Positions 27,506 through 37,902 of a stretch of DNA of 64,000 bases are shown here, one piece after another. Both the position numbers and the translations under genes were made by a program. The notes beneath the pieces are model-generated. The model worked only from the letters and a program-made list of their open reading frames with translations, did no database searches and was not told the DNA's origin. The stretch comes from Neoaquamicrobium sediminum. Its GTDB lineage: Bacteria; Pseudomonadota; Alphaproteobacteria; Rhizobiales; Rhizobiaceae. Where the stretch lies: assembly GCF_013240295.1 (NCBI RefSeq), contig NZ_JABETK010000003.1, positions 248,001 through 312,000 on the forward strand. The letters are read 5' to 3'. Each line of letters begins with the position of its first letter. Positions within the stretch are counted from its first letter, which is position 1.

Positions 27506-29893
27506 ATGCCCCCCAGCCAAAGGTTCCCGCCGCAACGGCGCTCTCCCAAGAAGAGCTCCATGGCATCGACGCCTACTGGCGTGCCTCGAACTATCTCACC
27601 GTCGGGCAGATCTACCTGCTCGACAACCCGCTCCTGCGCGAGCCGCTCAAGTTAGAGCACGTGAAGCCCCGGCTCCTCGGGCACTGGGGGACATCGCCGG
27701 GACTTAACTTCATTTACGCCCACCTCAATAGGGTCATCAGGCTCCGGGACGCGAACGTGATCTACGTTTGCGGGCCGGGCCACGGCGGCCCGGCCATGGT
27801 CGCCAACACATATCTCGAAGGTACCTACAGCGAACTCAACCCTGATGTCTCCCTGGACGAGGCGGGCATGCGGAAGCTGTTCCGCCAGTTCTCGTTCCCG
27901 GGTGGGATTCCAAGTCACGCCGCGCCAGAAGTGCCGGGTTCCATCAACGAAGGCGGAGAGCTTGGGTATGCGCTCTCCCATGCCTACGGTGCCGCCTTCG
28001 ACAATCCGGACCTAATTGTTGCCTGCGTGATCGGCGACGGCGAAGCCGAGACGGGGCCGCTCGCTGCCGCCTGGCACTCGAACAAGTTCCTGAACCCCGC
28101 GCATGACGGCGCCGTTCTCCCCATCCTTCACCTCAACGGGTACAAGATCGCCAATCCCACCGTGCTGGCCCGTATCCCGCCGGAGGAACTGCGCTCGCTC
28201 CTGGTCGGCTACGGCCACGAACCGTTCTTTGTGGAAGGGGATGATCCGTTTGAGATGCATGAGCGGATGGCTTCGGTGATGGACGAGGCGTTCAGGAACA
28301 TCCGCGAGATCCAGGAAGATGCCCGCGCAGGCTCTGGCAGCGGAAAACGCCCCTGCTGGCCGATGATCGTGCTGCGGAGTCCCAAGGGCTGGACCGGGCC
28401 AAAGGAGGTCGACGGCCTGAAGACCGAGGGTTTCTGGCGTTCCCATCAAGTGCCGCTTTCGGGCCTCGCCGGGAACGCGGAGCACCTCAAGATGCTCGAG
28501 GATTGGCTTCGGAGCTATCGCCCCGAGGAGCTGTTCGGAGAGGACGGCAGCCCCGTCCCGAAGGTTCTCTCCGCCGCGCCAGCGGGGACCCGGCGCATGA
28601 GCGCCAATCCGCATGCGAACGGGGGATGCTCCGCAAGAGCTTGGAGATGCCGGGACTGGCTCCCCATGCCGTCGAAGTCAGCCGTCCCGGCGAGGGAAAG
28701 GCGGAGGCCACGAGGGTGATGGGCGGCTTCCTGCGCGAAGTCATGCGGACGAACGAAGTCAGCCGCAACTTTCGCCTAGTCGGCCCCGACGAGACGGCCT
28801 CCAACAGGCTCCAGGGCGTTTTCGAGGTGACGGGACGCGCCTGGATGGAGCAGGTCCTGCCGGAAGACACCGATCTCGGCCCCGAAGGCCGGGTTCTGGA
28901 GATCCTTTCGGAACATACCTGCCAGGGATGGCTGGAAGGCTACCTGCTGACCGGGCGCCACGGGCTGTTTTCCTGCTACGAGGCCTTCATCCACATCGTG
29001 GACTCCATGTTCAACCAGCATGCGAAATGGCTGGACGCGAGCCGGGACATCCCCTGGCGGCGCCCCATCTCCTCCCTCAACTACCTGCTGACGAGCCATG
29101 TCTGGCAGCAGGACCACAACGGCTTCAGCCACCAGGATCCGGGGTTCGTCGACGTCGCGCTGAACAAGAAGGCGGACGTCGTTCGTGTCTACCTTCCCCG
29201 GACGCGAACACGCTGCTCTGCGTCACCGACCATGTGCTGAGGACCTGGGACCGCATCAACATCATCGTGGCCGGGAAGGCGCCCTCCTGGCAGTGGCTGT
29301 CCCTGGACCAGGCGAGGGCACATTGCAACGCAGGCATCGGCATCTGGGACTGGGCTTCGGGCAAGGGCTCCGGCGACCCCGACGTGGTGATGGCCTGCGC
29401 CGGGGATGTTCCCACCGTCGAGACGCTCGCCGCCGTCCAGATCCTGAGGGAGCACATGCCGGACCTGAACGTCCGGGTCATCAACGTGGTCGACCTGATG
29501 ACCTTGCAGCCGCGCGAGGTTCACCCCCACGGCCTCACCGACCGCGCGTTCGATGCGCTGTTCACGACGGACAAGCCCGTGATCTTCGCCTACCATGGAT
29601 ATCCCTGGACGATACACAGGCTGACGTATCGCAGGACCAACCACAGCAACTTCCACGTCCGGGGCTTCAACGAGGAAGGGACGACGACCACGCCCTTCGA
29701 CATGACGGTGCTCAACGGGCTGGACCGCTATCACCTGGTGCAGAGCGCGGTAGAGAGGACGCCCGCCACCCGTGCGAGCGGAGAGAGCCTGAGGCAGATG
29801 ATGCAGGAAAGACTTCTTCAGCATCACGACTACATCAGGGCGCACGGCCAGGACATGCCTGAGGTCCGCGACTGGCAATGGTCGGGCGACTAG
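27506..29893 (+). CDS. xfp: Phosphoketolase, broken by three one-base deletions
   Basis: Canonical xylulose-5-phosphate/fructose-6-phosphate phosphoketolase: ketose phosphate + Pi gives acetyl phosphate + an aldose phosphate. Signatures are [19 protein letters not shown], the TPP motif [39 protein letters not shown] and a complete C-terminus ([15 protein letters not shown]). Three frame breaks are seen: a C-run at 27509-27514 right after the ATG, a G-run at 28621-28625 and a C-run at 29196-29199. Adding one base to each restores about 797 residues. AAGGAG at 27493-27498, seven bases before the ATG, fixes the start at [11 protein letters not shown] after repair. Acetate kinase follows after 19 bases. 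Confidence 0.9.
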
Positions 29894-29912
29894 ATCGACG
29901 GAGGTGTCAGCC

Positions 29913-31145
29913 ATGCCTCCAGTGATCCTGGCATTGAACGCGGGCTCGTCGAGCCTGAAGTTCGCGCTCTACGAGCTGAGCGAGAGTCTGCCGCTTCTGG
30001 TGAAGGGCAGCGTTGCGTCCCTCAATGCGAACCCCCGCCTCCGGCTTTCCGGGGGCGGGGAGCCCGCACGGCAACGCGACCTTGGCGCCGGGCCGCTGGA
30101 CAGCGGATCGGCGGTCGAGATCGCCGCCGACGAAATCCGCTCCGTGGTCGACATCTCCCGGCTGCAAGCAGTAGGCCATCGGATCGTCCACGGAGGGTGG
30201 GCGTTCACGTCTCCTGCATTCCTCGACGATGACGTTGTCGAGGAGTTGCGCCGGCTGATTCCGCTGGCTCCGATCCACCAGCCGCAAAACCTGGAAATCG
30301 TGGACAGGGCAAAGAGCCTCTTTCCTGGCGCGGCGCAGGTCGGGTGCTTCGATACCGCGTTCCATGCCGGGCGGCCGGCTGTCGCCAGAGCCTATGGTCT
30401 TCCGCGCGAGCTGTCTGAGTCGGGCATCCAGTCATACGGCTTCCACGGGTTGTCCTATGCCTACATCTCTTCCGAACTCCGGAAGTCGTACGGTCCTCCT
30501 GCAGGAGGCAAGGTGATCGTCGCCCACCTCGGGAGCGGCGCCAGCCTCTGCGCGATGCTCGATGGAAAGAGCGTGGCTACGACGATGGGCTTCTCGCCCC
30601 TCGACGGCCTGGTGATGAGCACGCGATGCGGTGCGCTCGATCCGGGCGTGGTCCTGTACCTCTTGCAGGAACGAGGCATGCGGGCGGAGGAAGTCGCCCG
30701 GCTACTCTACCATCAGTCAGGCCTTCTGGGAATCTCCGGGATCACGGGAGACATGCAGCGGCTGCTCCAATCCGACAGCCCCGAGGCGCGCGGAGCGGTG
30801 GATGCCTTCGTTTACCGCGCCGGACGCGAGATCGGCTCTCTCGCCGCAGCTTTGGGCGGACTGGACATGCTGGTCTTCACCGCAGGCATCGGAGAGAATT
30901 CACCAGCCATCCGAGAGTTGATCGGCGCGGCGGCCAAGTGGCTGGGCGTGCAGGTCGACCCCGATCTCAACCTTAAGGGGGAACCGTCGATCAGCACTCC
31001 GGCCTCGAAGGTACGCATCTTGGTGATGCCCACCGATGAGGAAGTGGAAGTCGCGCGGGAAGCGCTTCGGCTGCTCCAGGGCAACGAAAGCGGTCATCGC
31101 GGCAGCCCGCTCACGGCCAACCAAATATATGGAGAAGGAAAATGA
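29913..31145 (+). CDS. ackA: Acetate kinase
   Basis: Acetyl phosphate + ADP gives acetate + ATP. The 410-residue product has LALNAGSSSLKF at the N-terminus, GHRIVHGG, SYGFHGLSY, HLGSGASLCA, STRCGALDPG and FTAGIGENS, all diagnostic ASKHA motifs. ATG 29913 is preferred because GGAGG lies eight bases upstream; the GTG at 29904 overlaps that site. It directly uses the acetyl phosphate made by the preceding phosphoketolase. The stop overlaps the next ATG (ATGA at 31142-31145). Confidence 0.95.
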   Translation: MPPVILALNAGSSSLKFALYELSESLPLLVKGSVASLNANPRLRLSGGGEPARQRDLGAGPLDSGSAVEIAADEIRSVVDISRLQAVGHRIVHGGWAFTSPAFLDDDVVEELRRLIPLAPIHQPQNLEIVDRAKSLFPGAAQVGCFDTAFHAGRPAVARAYGLPRELSESGIQSYGFHGLSYAYISSELRKSYGPPAGGKVIVAHLGSGASLCAMLDGKSVATTMGFSPLDGLVMSTRCGALDPGVVLYLLQERGMRAEEVARLLYHQSGLLGISGITGDMQRLLQSDSPEARGAVDAFVYRAGREIGSLAAALGGLDMLVFTAGIGENSPAIRELIGAAAKWLGVQVDPDLNLKGEPSISTPASKVRILVMPTDEEVEVAREALRLLQGNESGHRGSPLTANQIYGEGK

Positions 31146-32194
31146 CTACAGGCAAGACGAGAGTGGCAGTGAATGGCTACGGTGTCATCGGCAAACGGGT
31201 GGCGGAAGCCGTCATCCTCCAGGATGACATGGAACTGGCTGGGGTAGCCGACATATCCGCGGACTGGCGCATGCAGGTGGCGGACGGGAAGGGCATGCGG
31301 ATATATGCCGCGCGGCCCGAAGCTTCGGCGGCGATGACAGCGAACGGCATCGAGGTCGCCGGGAGCCTGGACGAGCTCCTGGCCGCTGCGGACGTCGTGG
31401 TGGATTGCACTCCGAAGAAGGTCGCTGCGGCGAACATCGAAACCTACAGGAGGATGGCGAAGAAGTTCATCCTCCAGGGAGGCGAGAAACACGAGGCAAC
31501 CGGACACTCCTTCGTCGCCGAATGCACCTATGAGAGCGCCCTTGGACGGGATGCGACACGTGTCGTCTCGTGCAACACGACATCCATCGTCCGGACGCTT
31601 TCCGCCTTGAAAAGGGTGGGGTTGCTGCGCAAGGCGCGGGGAACGTTGCTGAGGCGCGCAACAGACCCATGGGAGAGCCATCTTGGCGGGATCATGAACA
31701 CGCTGGTCCCGGAGCCTGAGATACCGAGCCATCAGGGGCCTGATGCGCAGACGGTCGACCCGGAACTGGATGTCCTGACGATGGCTGTGAAGGTGCCTCA
31801 GACGCTGTCTCACCTTCACTACTGGAACGTCGAACTGACCAGGGAGACTGCCAAGGAGGAGGTGCTGGACGCGTTCCGGGAGCCCTCCCGGATCGCCTTG
31901 GTGCGCATCGACCGTGGCCTGGCGGCCTTGAATGCCGTCAAGGAATGGATGCTCGACATCGGCCGGCCGCACGGCGACCTGTACGAGGTTGCGATCTGGG
32001 AGGACATGCTGAAAGTAGACGGGAATGAGCTCTACTACGCCTATATGGTCGACAATCAGGCGATCGTCATTCCCGAGACCATCGACGCGATCCGTGCCCT
32101 GGCTGGAACGGAGACTGATGGGAAGGCTTCCATGGACCGCACGAACGGCACTCTCGGAATCGGGAAGGTCGCGCGTCTCGCGGCGACGGGATAG
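31142..32194 (+). CDS. Type II (archaeal-type) glyceraldehyde-3-phosphate dehydrogenase
   Basis: 350-residue type II GAPDH, a class typical of archaea and scattered in proteobacteria. Nucleotide-binding N-terminus VAVNGYGVIGKRVAEAV; catalytic cysteine C144 in SCNTTSIVR; LHYWNVEL and the C-terminal segment are complete. It takes the glyceraldehyde 3-phosphate released by phosphoketolase from xylulose 5-phosphate, so xfp, ackA and this gene form a short energy-yielding pathway. Translationally coupled to ackA. Cofactor preference cannot be read from the sequence. Confidence 0.9.
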   Translation: MTTGKTRVAVNGYGVIGKRVAEAVILQDDMELAGVADISADWRMQVADGKGMRIYAARPEASAAMTANGIEVAGSLDELLAAADVVVDCTPKKVAAANIETYRRMAKKFILQGGEKHEATGHSFVAECTYESALGRDATRVVSCNTTSIVRTLSALKRVGLLRKARGTLLRRATDPWESHLGGIMNTLVPEPEIPSHQGPDAQTVDPELDVLTMAVKVPQTLSHLHYWNVELTRETAKEEVLDAFREPSRIALVRIDRGLAALNAVKEWMLDIGRPHGDLYEVAIWEDMLKVDGNELYYAYMVDNQAIVIPETIDAIRALAGTETDGKASMDRTNGTLGIGKVARLAATG

Positions 32195-32370
32195 CTTGCC
32201 TCGGACCGGGGCATCTCGCTAGCGCACTCCTTTTTCCCGGGTCGAATCCCTAGGTGCATCGCGATCCAGGTGCTGTCCTGTACCTTATCCAGAACTCCGA
32301 GCGTGGCGGCAGCGACCGCCAGATAGCGGGCGGTCTTGGCCACCGCGACGATCGCAACGGAGCTCCATAA

Positions 32371-32770
<400 letters not shown>

Positions 32771-32934
32771 CGGGCCGAAATGGGCGGGTACGAGGTAAAG
32801 CTATGCCTGGGGTTATGGCGGCCAGATACTCTACATCGTCCCAAGCCTCTCCCTTAAGGTGGTAATGACTTCGACGGAGGGCAGCCCTCCCCACGCGCAG
32901 CGGCTATCGCGACGATCTGGCGACCATTGCCGCG

Positions 32935-33030
32935 CTAGACGACGCGGCGCACGCAGGAGGCGCAGGTCGTGCCTTCGATCCGGAAGCTCTGCCGGACGTT
33001 GGCGGGATCGGGTTTGTGGTGGGCGTTCAT
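32935..33030 (-). pseudogene. CopA-type copper ATPase, N-terminal fragment
   Basis: 31 codons from the ATG at 33028-33030: MNAHHKPDPANVRQS, then FRIEGTTCASCVRRV and a TAG at 32935-32937. The GTTCASC segment is the heavy-metal-associated CxxC motif that opens CopA ATPases. Nothing after it continues the domain, so this is a recombination scrap. Confidence 0.6.
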
Positions 33031-33439
33031 CACGAATTTCCTCGGTTCGGCATTGCGGTTGAGTCGAGGTCTAAAGGTTCCAGCAATGGGAAGGTCACCA
33101 GGGTATTTTCAGATTTATCGAGCGCCCCTTGATCCGGCCAGGATTCTCGCAATCCCCGCCTCGCGCGCAACGCTCGTCATGAACGCTGCATCAAATCGCG
33201 CGGTTCGGCCGTCGACGTCCTCGTTGTGCCGACGGATGAGGAAGGTGCTATCACGGAGGAGGTGGTACGATCGTTCTGAGCCGATCTCGCAAATTTTAGA
33301 GAGGTGGAGCCTGAAAATCCGCAACCAAATGACAGTATTCGGCGGGCCGGGGCAGATGTCCGAATGGGCCAGTGACCAGGGCAGGGGTATCTAATGTACA
33401 CTCAGACGCACGTCCTGGTCGGGGCGGCTCTTTTCTCCT

Positions 33440-33559
33440 GCCATTATCGAGGATATTCATCATGTTGCCATTGCCGACCGGATACCACGGATCATTGATC
33501 GAATCCTGGCCGAAGCAGACGTTGATGCCGCTCTCCCACATCTCCTTCATCCGGGTGAG
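33440..33559 (-). pseudogene. Cytosine deaminase (CodA-like) fragment
   Basis: About 40 codons read [20 protein letters not shown] and then [17 protein letters not shown], closely resembling the amidohydrolase segment of CodA that carries the metal-ligand aspartate region. Both ends stop abruptly. Confidence 0.65.
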
Positions 33560-33827
33560 GCCACGGCGCTTCGGTCGGACCATCGCCGATCCGCTCGACT
33601 ATTTCTATTTTTCGATCGTGAGCTATACCTCGCTGGGACACGGCGACGTCTTTCCCAGCGGCCACCTTCGATTCATCACCGGTGTCGAGGCCTTGAACGG
33701 TCTCCTATTGATCGCTTGGTCGGGCTCTTTCATCTATATCGTCATGGGCATCTCTGGCCCTGGCAGCCTTGCACCGAGCCGGGCGGCCTCGCGGCGGATA
33801 GGAAGCCCGGCGGAAATGCGGCTATGA
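33560..33827 (+). pseudogene. Two-TM ion channel, C-terminal fragment
   Basis: The plus strand encodes [20 protein letters not shown], then LRFITGVEALNGLLLIAWS and FIYIVM: a pore helix, a filter (SLGHGD, where SLGYGD is usual) and the last helix of a small potassium-channel-like protein. The upstream part of the frame (from 33372) crosses the CodA fragment, so the first helix is lost. Confidence 0.6.
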
Positions 33828-33879
33828 CGTCCATGGCACCTTTCCGGGCCACACTGGAACCGAGACAGACGGGCACACG

Positions 33880-35193
33880 ATGAAATCCGATTACCAGGCG
33901 AACAGCATCAGCCTCACCAGCGCCGTCTCGATGGGAACCGGCGTCATGATCGGCGCGGGCATCTTCGCGCTCACCGGGCAGATCGCGGAACTGGCGGGAC
34001 CCTGGTTCCCGCTCTCCTTCGTTGCGGGCGGGATCGTGACCGGCTTCAGCGCCTATACCTATGTCAAGATGTCGAACGCTTTCCCGTCCGCCGGCGGGAT
34101 CGCGATGATCCTGCAGAAGGCTTATGGACCCGGCGCGATCGCGGCGGCGGCATCGCTGCTGATGGCGCTCTCCATGGTGATCAACGAGAGCCTCGTCGCC
34201 CGCACCTTCGGCACCTATGTCCTCCGGCCATTCAATCTGGATGCCGGTAGTACCCTTGTGCCAGTGCTCGGCGTCGGGCTGATCGTCTTCGCCTACCTGG
34301 TCAACATATCGGGCAACCGCTCCGTCGGTCTGTTCTCCGTGGTCATGGCGTTCCTGAAGATCGGCGGCATCGCGGTCTTCGGCATCGCGGCGCTCGCGGC
34401 CAGCGGGTTTGCGTTCGCGCCGGCATCCGGTTCGCCAGAAGCCATCCCGATCGCCGGCTTTACGGCGTCGATCGCGTTGTCGATCCTCGCGTTCAAAGGG
34501 TTCACCACGATCACCAACAGCGGCGCCGAGATCGTCGATCCGCACCGCAATGTCGGCCGCACGATCGTCTTCTCCATCGCGATCTGCGTGGTCGTCTACC
34601 TGCTCGTCGCGTTCGCGGTCGGCTCCAGTCTCTCTCTGGACGAGATCGTCGCCGCCAAGGACTATTCGCTGGCAGAGGCGGCGGAGCCGGCGCTCGGCGC
34701 TTATGGCTTCTACTTCACGATCGCGCTCGCGGTCGTCGCCACCGCCTCGGGCCTGCTCGCGAGCGTCTTCGCCGTCTCGCGCATGCTGGCGATGCTGACC
34801 GAAATGGAGATGATCCCGCACAGCCATTTCGGCATGTCCGGTCCGATCCGCGAGCACACGCTGGTCTACACGGTGGTGATCGCGGGGCTGCTGACTGTGT
34901 TCTTCGACCTCAGCCGCATCGCCTCGCTCGGCGCTTTCTTCTATCTGGTGATGGACATCCTGATCCACTGGGGCGTGTTCCGCCGGCTGCGCCAGGAGAT
35001 CGGAGCGAGCGGCTGGGTGCTGGTCACGGCCATCGCCCTCGACACGCTGGTGCTCGGCGTCTTCGGCGCCATGAAGCTGCAATCCGACCCGCTCATCGTG
35101 GTCACCGCTGTCGTGGCCATCACCGCGGTCTTCGCGTATGAGCGAGTCTTCCTATCACGCTCGACTGCTGGGAAGCGGCACGCCGATCACTGA
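33880..35193 (+). CDS. APC-superfamily amino acid permease
   Basis: A 437-residue polytopic transporter with about 12 hydrophobic helices. The start SLTSAVSMGTGVMIGAGIFA is the APC helix 1 substrate-binding motif, and the conserved GFTTITNSGAEIVDP segment follows in the middle. Intact and of normal length. Substrate unknown. Flanked by relics on both sides, so it may have arrived with that mosaic. No operon partner. Confidence 0.88.
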   Translation: MKSDYQANSISLTSAVSMGTGVMIGAGIFALTGQIAELAGPWFPLSFVAGGIVTGFSAYTYVKMSNAFPSAGGIAMILQKAYGPGAIAAAASLLMALSMVINESLVARTFGTYVLRPFNLDAGSTLVPVLGVGLIVFAYLVNISGNRSVGLFSVVMAFLKIGGIAVFGIAALAASGFAFAPASGSPEAIPIAGFTASIALSILAFKGFTTITNSGAEIVDPHRNVGRTIVFSIAICVVVYLLVAFAVGSSLSLDEIVAAKDYSLAEAAEPALGAYGFYFTIALAVVATASGLLASVFAVSRMLAMLTEMEMIPHSHFGMSGPIREHTLVYTVVIAGLLTVFFDLSRIASLGAFFYLVMDILIHWGVFRRLRQEIGASGWVLVTAIALDTLVLGVFGAMKLQSDPLIVVTAVVAITAVFAYERVFLSRSTAGKRHADH

Positions 35194-35770
35194 AGCGTGG
35201 AACTCCGCACGTTCGGCTGATTTGCGGCGTGGGAATCCCGGACCGGACCGGCATCGATCAGATTCGCCGCCGCCTCGACGGCAAGGGAGCTTAGCCGACG
35301 GCGGACGTCCTTTTGCAGACTGCAGCCGTTCAGCGTAAGGAACTCGCCGCGCGACCGGGACGGCCGAGAAGGGCGGTCCCTCCCACCGTAGTGAAGGGGC
35401 AGGAACCGCGACGGCGATCCTGCGCTATTCGAATCGCAACATCTGGACGCGATCCCGAACTAGAGGGCGAGATCGCTCCTGCCGGTGGCGGATCGCAACG
35501 TCTTTATGGACCGCGGCAGCATCGTCGAAGAGGACGAACCGACAACCTTCTTTGGTAACCCGAGATCTGCTCGCGCCCAGCAGTTCTTGCGACAGATCGC
35601 AGTTTGATGCTCGAAAGGTCTGAGAACGAGTGCCTCGTACGAGGAAATCACGTGCGAACCGCGTCGGCTGGCTGTGCACGTCCTCCCTTGATCAGGCGAG
35701 CTCACAGGTCTCGGCGACGTGCTCGGCCTTTTCCAGACTGGCTGCCCGGCCGCGGCATGCCTGGCGCCGG
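35194..35770. other. Gene-free stretch with an ABC ATPase relic
   Basis: About 577 bases between the permease and csoR. The only recognisable piece is the ABC ATPase tail at 35485-35607. Longer open frames on either strand have no family resemblance. Confidence 0.5.
35485..35607 (+). pseudogene. Amino-acid ABC transporter ATPase, C-terminal relic
   Basis: Forty codons ending in TGA at 35605-35607 read VADRNVFMDRGSIVEEDEPT, then FFGNPRSARAQQFLRQI, the typical end of GlnQ/HisP-type ATPases. The Walker motifs and signature are absent upstream. Confidence 0.65.
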
Positions 35771-36043
35771 CTATCTGCAGATTTTCTCGAACACTTCGAT
35801 GAGCTCCTGAAACTTGCGCCGCTGCTCCTCGGGGTCGCTCGATGAAATCGCGTCTTCGACGCAGTTGTCCGCGTGGTCCTGCAGGATGAGGATTTCCACT
35901 TGCGAGAGGGCCGATCGGATCGCCATCACCTGGTTGATAATATCGATGCAGTAGCGGTCCTCCTCGATCATCCTTCCGATCCCGCGCACCTGGCCCTCGA
36001 CGCGCGCGAGGCGCTGAAGAGCTGCTTGCTTTCGATCTCTCAT
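35771..36043 (-). CDS. csoR: CsoR/RcnR-family metal-sensing repressor
   Basis: A 90-residue all-helical DNA-binding repressor. From the ATG at 36043 it reads MRDRKQAALQRLARVEGQVR, the usual CsoR start; the frame to 36166 adds an unrelated leader that would contain the operator. C32, H57 and C61 match the copper-binding Cys-His-Cys set of CsoR. Copper binding releases the operator. It is divergent from a cytochrome c gene, with a matching operator at 36136-36153 between them, so it likely controls itself and the redox cluster downstream. Confidence 0.9.
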   Translation of the reverse strand: MRDRKQAALQRLARVEGQVRGIGRMIEEDRYCIDIINQVMAIRSALSQVEILILQDHADNCVEDAISSSDPEEQRRKFQELIEVFEKICR

Positions 36044-36135
36044 CGGTTGCGGACCTCGCGTTGCACTGGATGAACCAGTTTGCGGCCCGAAGGTTTCGAG
36101 GAACTTCAGGGGCGGCTTTCGGTTGAGAGGGAGAG

Positions 36136-36153
36136 GTACCCCCATAGGGTATG
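36136..36153. promoter_or_regulatory. CsoR-type operator
   Basis: TACCC (36137-36141), CCATA, GGGTA (36147-36151): a perfect 5-5-5 inverted repeat of the TACCC...GGGTA type recognised by CsoR proteins. It lies between csoR (minus strand) and the cytochrome c gene (plus strand). Confidence 0.7.
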
Positions 36154-36207
36154 GGCGAGGCCTCATCGTAATCCAGGCAAGATCTGTCGACGAACGGGAG
36201 AGCAGAC

Positions 36208-36818
36208 ATGGAGAAGCATCCTACCATTGTTGGCGTTGTCGGCGGGGTTGTCGGCACGATCCTGCTTGGCATCGTCGTCTGGCTGACCATCGCCTACACA
36301 GGAGTTTACAACGTCGCTGCCTCGGACCAGCACTTCGATGCGGTGCGGTGGACGCTCGACACCACCATGCACCGTTCCGTGGCGAACCGGGCCGGCGGCG
36401 TCGACCTGCCAGAGAACGTCTCCGAAGACCTACTTGCCGAGGGAGCCGGGCATTACGCAGAGAGCTGCGCCCATTGCCACGGCGGCCCTGGGCAGGAGCC
36501 CGCAGGATGGTCCCGGGGATGAGGCCAGAGCCGCCGCACCTGACGGAAGCCGCCACCGAATGGACGGGCGAGGAAATCTACTGGATCGCGGCCAACGGCA
36601 TCAAGATGACGGGCATGCCGGCCTTTGGCGAGCACCACTCACCCGAGGAGATCACTGCGATCGCCGTCTTCATCAGTGCCCTGCCGGGGCTATCGGCCGA
36701 CGATTACTCGAGGTTGACTGGTTCCGCTCAAGGGCAGGCGGAAGAGACGCCAGCACCCGCTGCAGGAGACGTGCCCGGCGGGCCGCCTCCCGGAGCTGCC
36801 GAGTCCCAAAGCGAATAG
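36208..36818 (+). CDS. Membrane-anchored c-type cytochrome, frameshifted
   Basis: Two frames join near 36509-36510 when one G is added (GGATGG to GGATGGG), giving one protein of about 203 residues. N-terminal anchor at 8-30 (IVGVVGGVVGTILLGIVVWL); heme motif CAHCH; then PGMRPEPPHL, and the distal Met likely in KMTGMPAFG. Residues after about 170 are Pro/Gly-rich. Electron carrier on the periplasmic face. It follows the CsoR operator, so is probably copper-regulated; a DUF305 gene follows after about 23 bases. Confidence 0.82.
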
Positions 36819-36841
36819 CGCGCACGAGCAGGGTGACAAGC

Positions 36842-37501
36842 ATGTCCTATATCCGCTTCGGCCTGATGATCCTCACCTCCACGGTGGTAATGTTCATCCT
36901 GATGTACCTGAACACCTATGCCTGGGAGCACGTCTTCTTCTCGGAGACGCGCACCTACATGGCGGTCATGATGGGCGCGACGATGGCGGTCGTCATGCTT
37001 GCCTACATGATGGGCATGTACAAGAGCATGCCTCTCAACATCGCCATCTTCATCGGATCGGTCATCCTGTTTGCGCTGTCCCTCTGGCTGGTCCGCAGCC
37101 AGGTCACGGTCTCCGGTCCGAGTTACATGCGCGCGATGATCCCGCACTACTCAATCGCGATCATGACCTCCGAGCGCGCGCAGATCCGAGATCCTCGTGT
37201 GCGCAAGCTCGCCGACGATATCATCGAGGCCCAACGGCGCGAGATCGCCGAGATGCGCTATCTCATCGCCGACGTCTCGTCCGGGAACGTGGTGGAAAGC
37301 ATCTACAAGGACCCGCCCGTCGCGCTGGGAACCGTGGAGGACGCTCTCTCGAACACTCTCATCAGCCAGCTCGACCTTGCGCCGATGCATGAGGCCGAAG
37401 CCGATCGTGTACTTGGACCCGGCGCCCGCTGCAGGTTCAACCGCAGTCCTGAGGCAGATCCGATCCTCTGGTCCGCCCAGGGGGCGGCGGGGCGGCATTG
37501 A
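36842..37501 (+). CDS. DUF305-type membrane protein
   Basis: 219 residues from the ATG at 36842. Three N-terminal membrane helices (about 5-25, 35-60 and 65-85, many Met), then a four-helix DUF305 domain with MRAMIPHYSIAIMTSERAQI and IIEAQRREIAEM, the His-Met pattern seen in copper-linked DUF305 proteins, and a tail MHEAEADRVLGP. DUF305 proteins are often encoded in copper resistance clusters; biochemistry unknown. The frame extending upstream to 36338 is not coding there. Confidence 0.82.
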   Translation: MSYIRFGLMILTSTVVMFILMYLNTYAWEHVFFSETRTYMAVMMGATMAVVMLAYMMGMYKSMPLNIAIFIGSVILFALSLWLVRSQVTVSGPSYMRAMIPHYSIAIMTSERAQIRDPRVRKLADDIIEAQRREIAEMRYLIADVSSGNVVESIYKDPPVALGTVEDALSNTLISQLDLAPMHEAEADRVLGPGARCRFNRSPEADPILWSAQGAAGRH

Positions 37502-37701
37502 AGCTTAATGGGGTCCTCATCACTCTCGATACAGCTGGCGATCCGCAGAGTGGCATTGCGGAGTTTTCTGCGCCCGGCACCACGATCGCAGTGCGAATGC
37601 TCGGCGACGAGGCCGACTGGCGACAGAATGCTGAGCTCGTGTTCGAACTCGATCAGGGTCTGACGGTTGGGTATCGCGGCTTCTACGCCTGCGGGAACTG
37701 A
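37498..37701 (+). CDS. Hypothetical small protein
   Basis: A 67-residue frame starting TTG at 37498, overlapping the DUF305 stop by four bases. Predicted mostly beta (MKLNGVLITLDTAG...AVRMLGDEADW...GFYACGN). No family recognised. The overlap and steady codon pattern favour a real gene, but no ribosome binding site decides it. Confidence 0.4.
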   Translation: MKLNGVLITLDTAGDPQSGIAEFSAPGTTIAVRMLGDEADWRQNAELVFELDQGLTVGYRGFYACGN

Positions 37702-37902
37702 CAGAGGGAAAGGAGCGAAAGCGCACGACAGGCCGGCACGGAAACACCGCTCCAGGCGCTATCTTGGAAGTGCAGCCATCACCGATGCAACGGCGCTGCC
37801 GCGGCTAACCTTCTAATTACCTTTCGGCCTCAAGCTTGGCGGTAAGCGCAATCGTCGGCAGGCTTGCCTCCCGCCGCCCGGCTAGGTCACGAAAGGGGAA
37901 GC

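Noticed and set aside
27506-29893. Programmed frameshifting in phosphoketolase
   Set aside because: Three shifts, all fixed by adding one base to a G or C run, and similar events in unrelated genes point to error, not programming.
33115-33401. Overlapping frames before the CodA fragment
   Set aside because: Neither strand gives a recognisable family; probably more scrap sequence, but nothing supports a call.
33742-35082. 446-codon minus-strand frame opposite the APC permease
   Set aside because: Composition is charged and repetitive, with no family features; the plus strand encodes a clear 12-helix transporter.
35460-36290. 276-codon minus-strand frame covering csoR
   Set aside because: It runs through csoR in another frame, is Arg/Ser-rich and has no recognisable domain.
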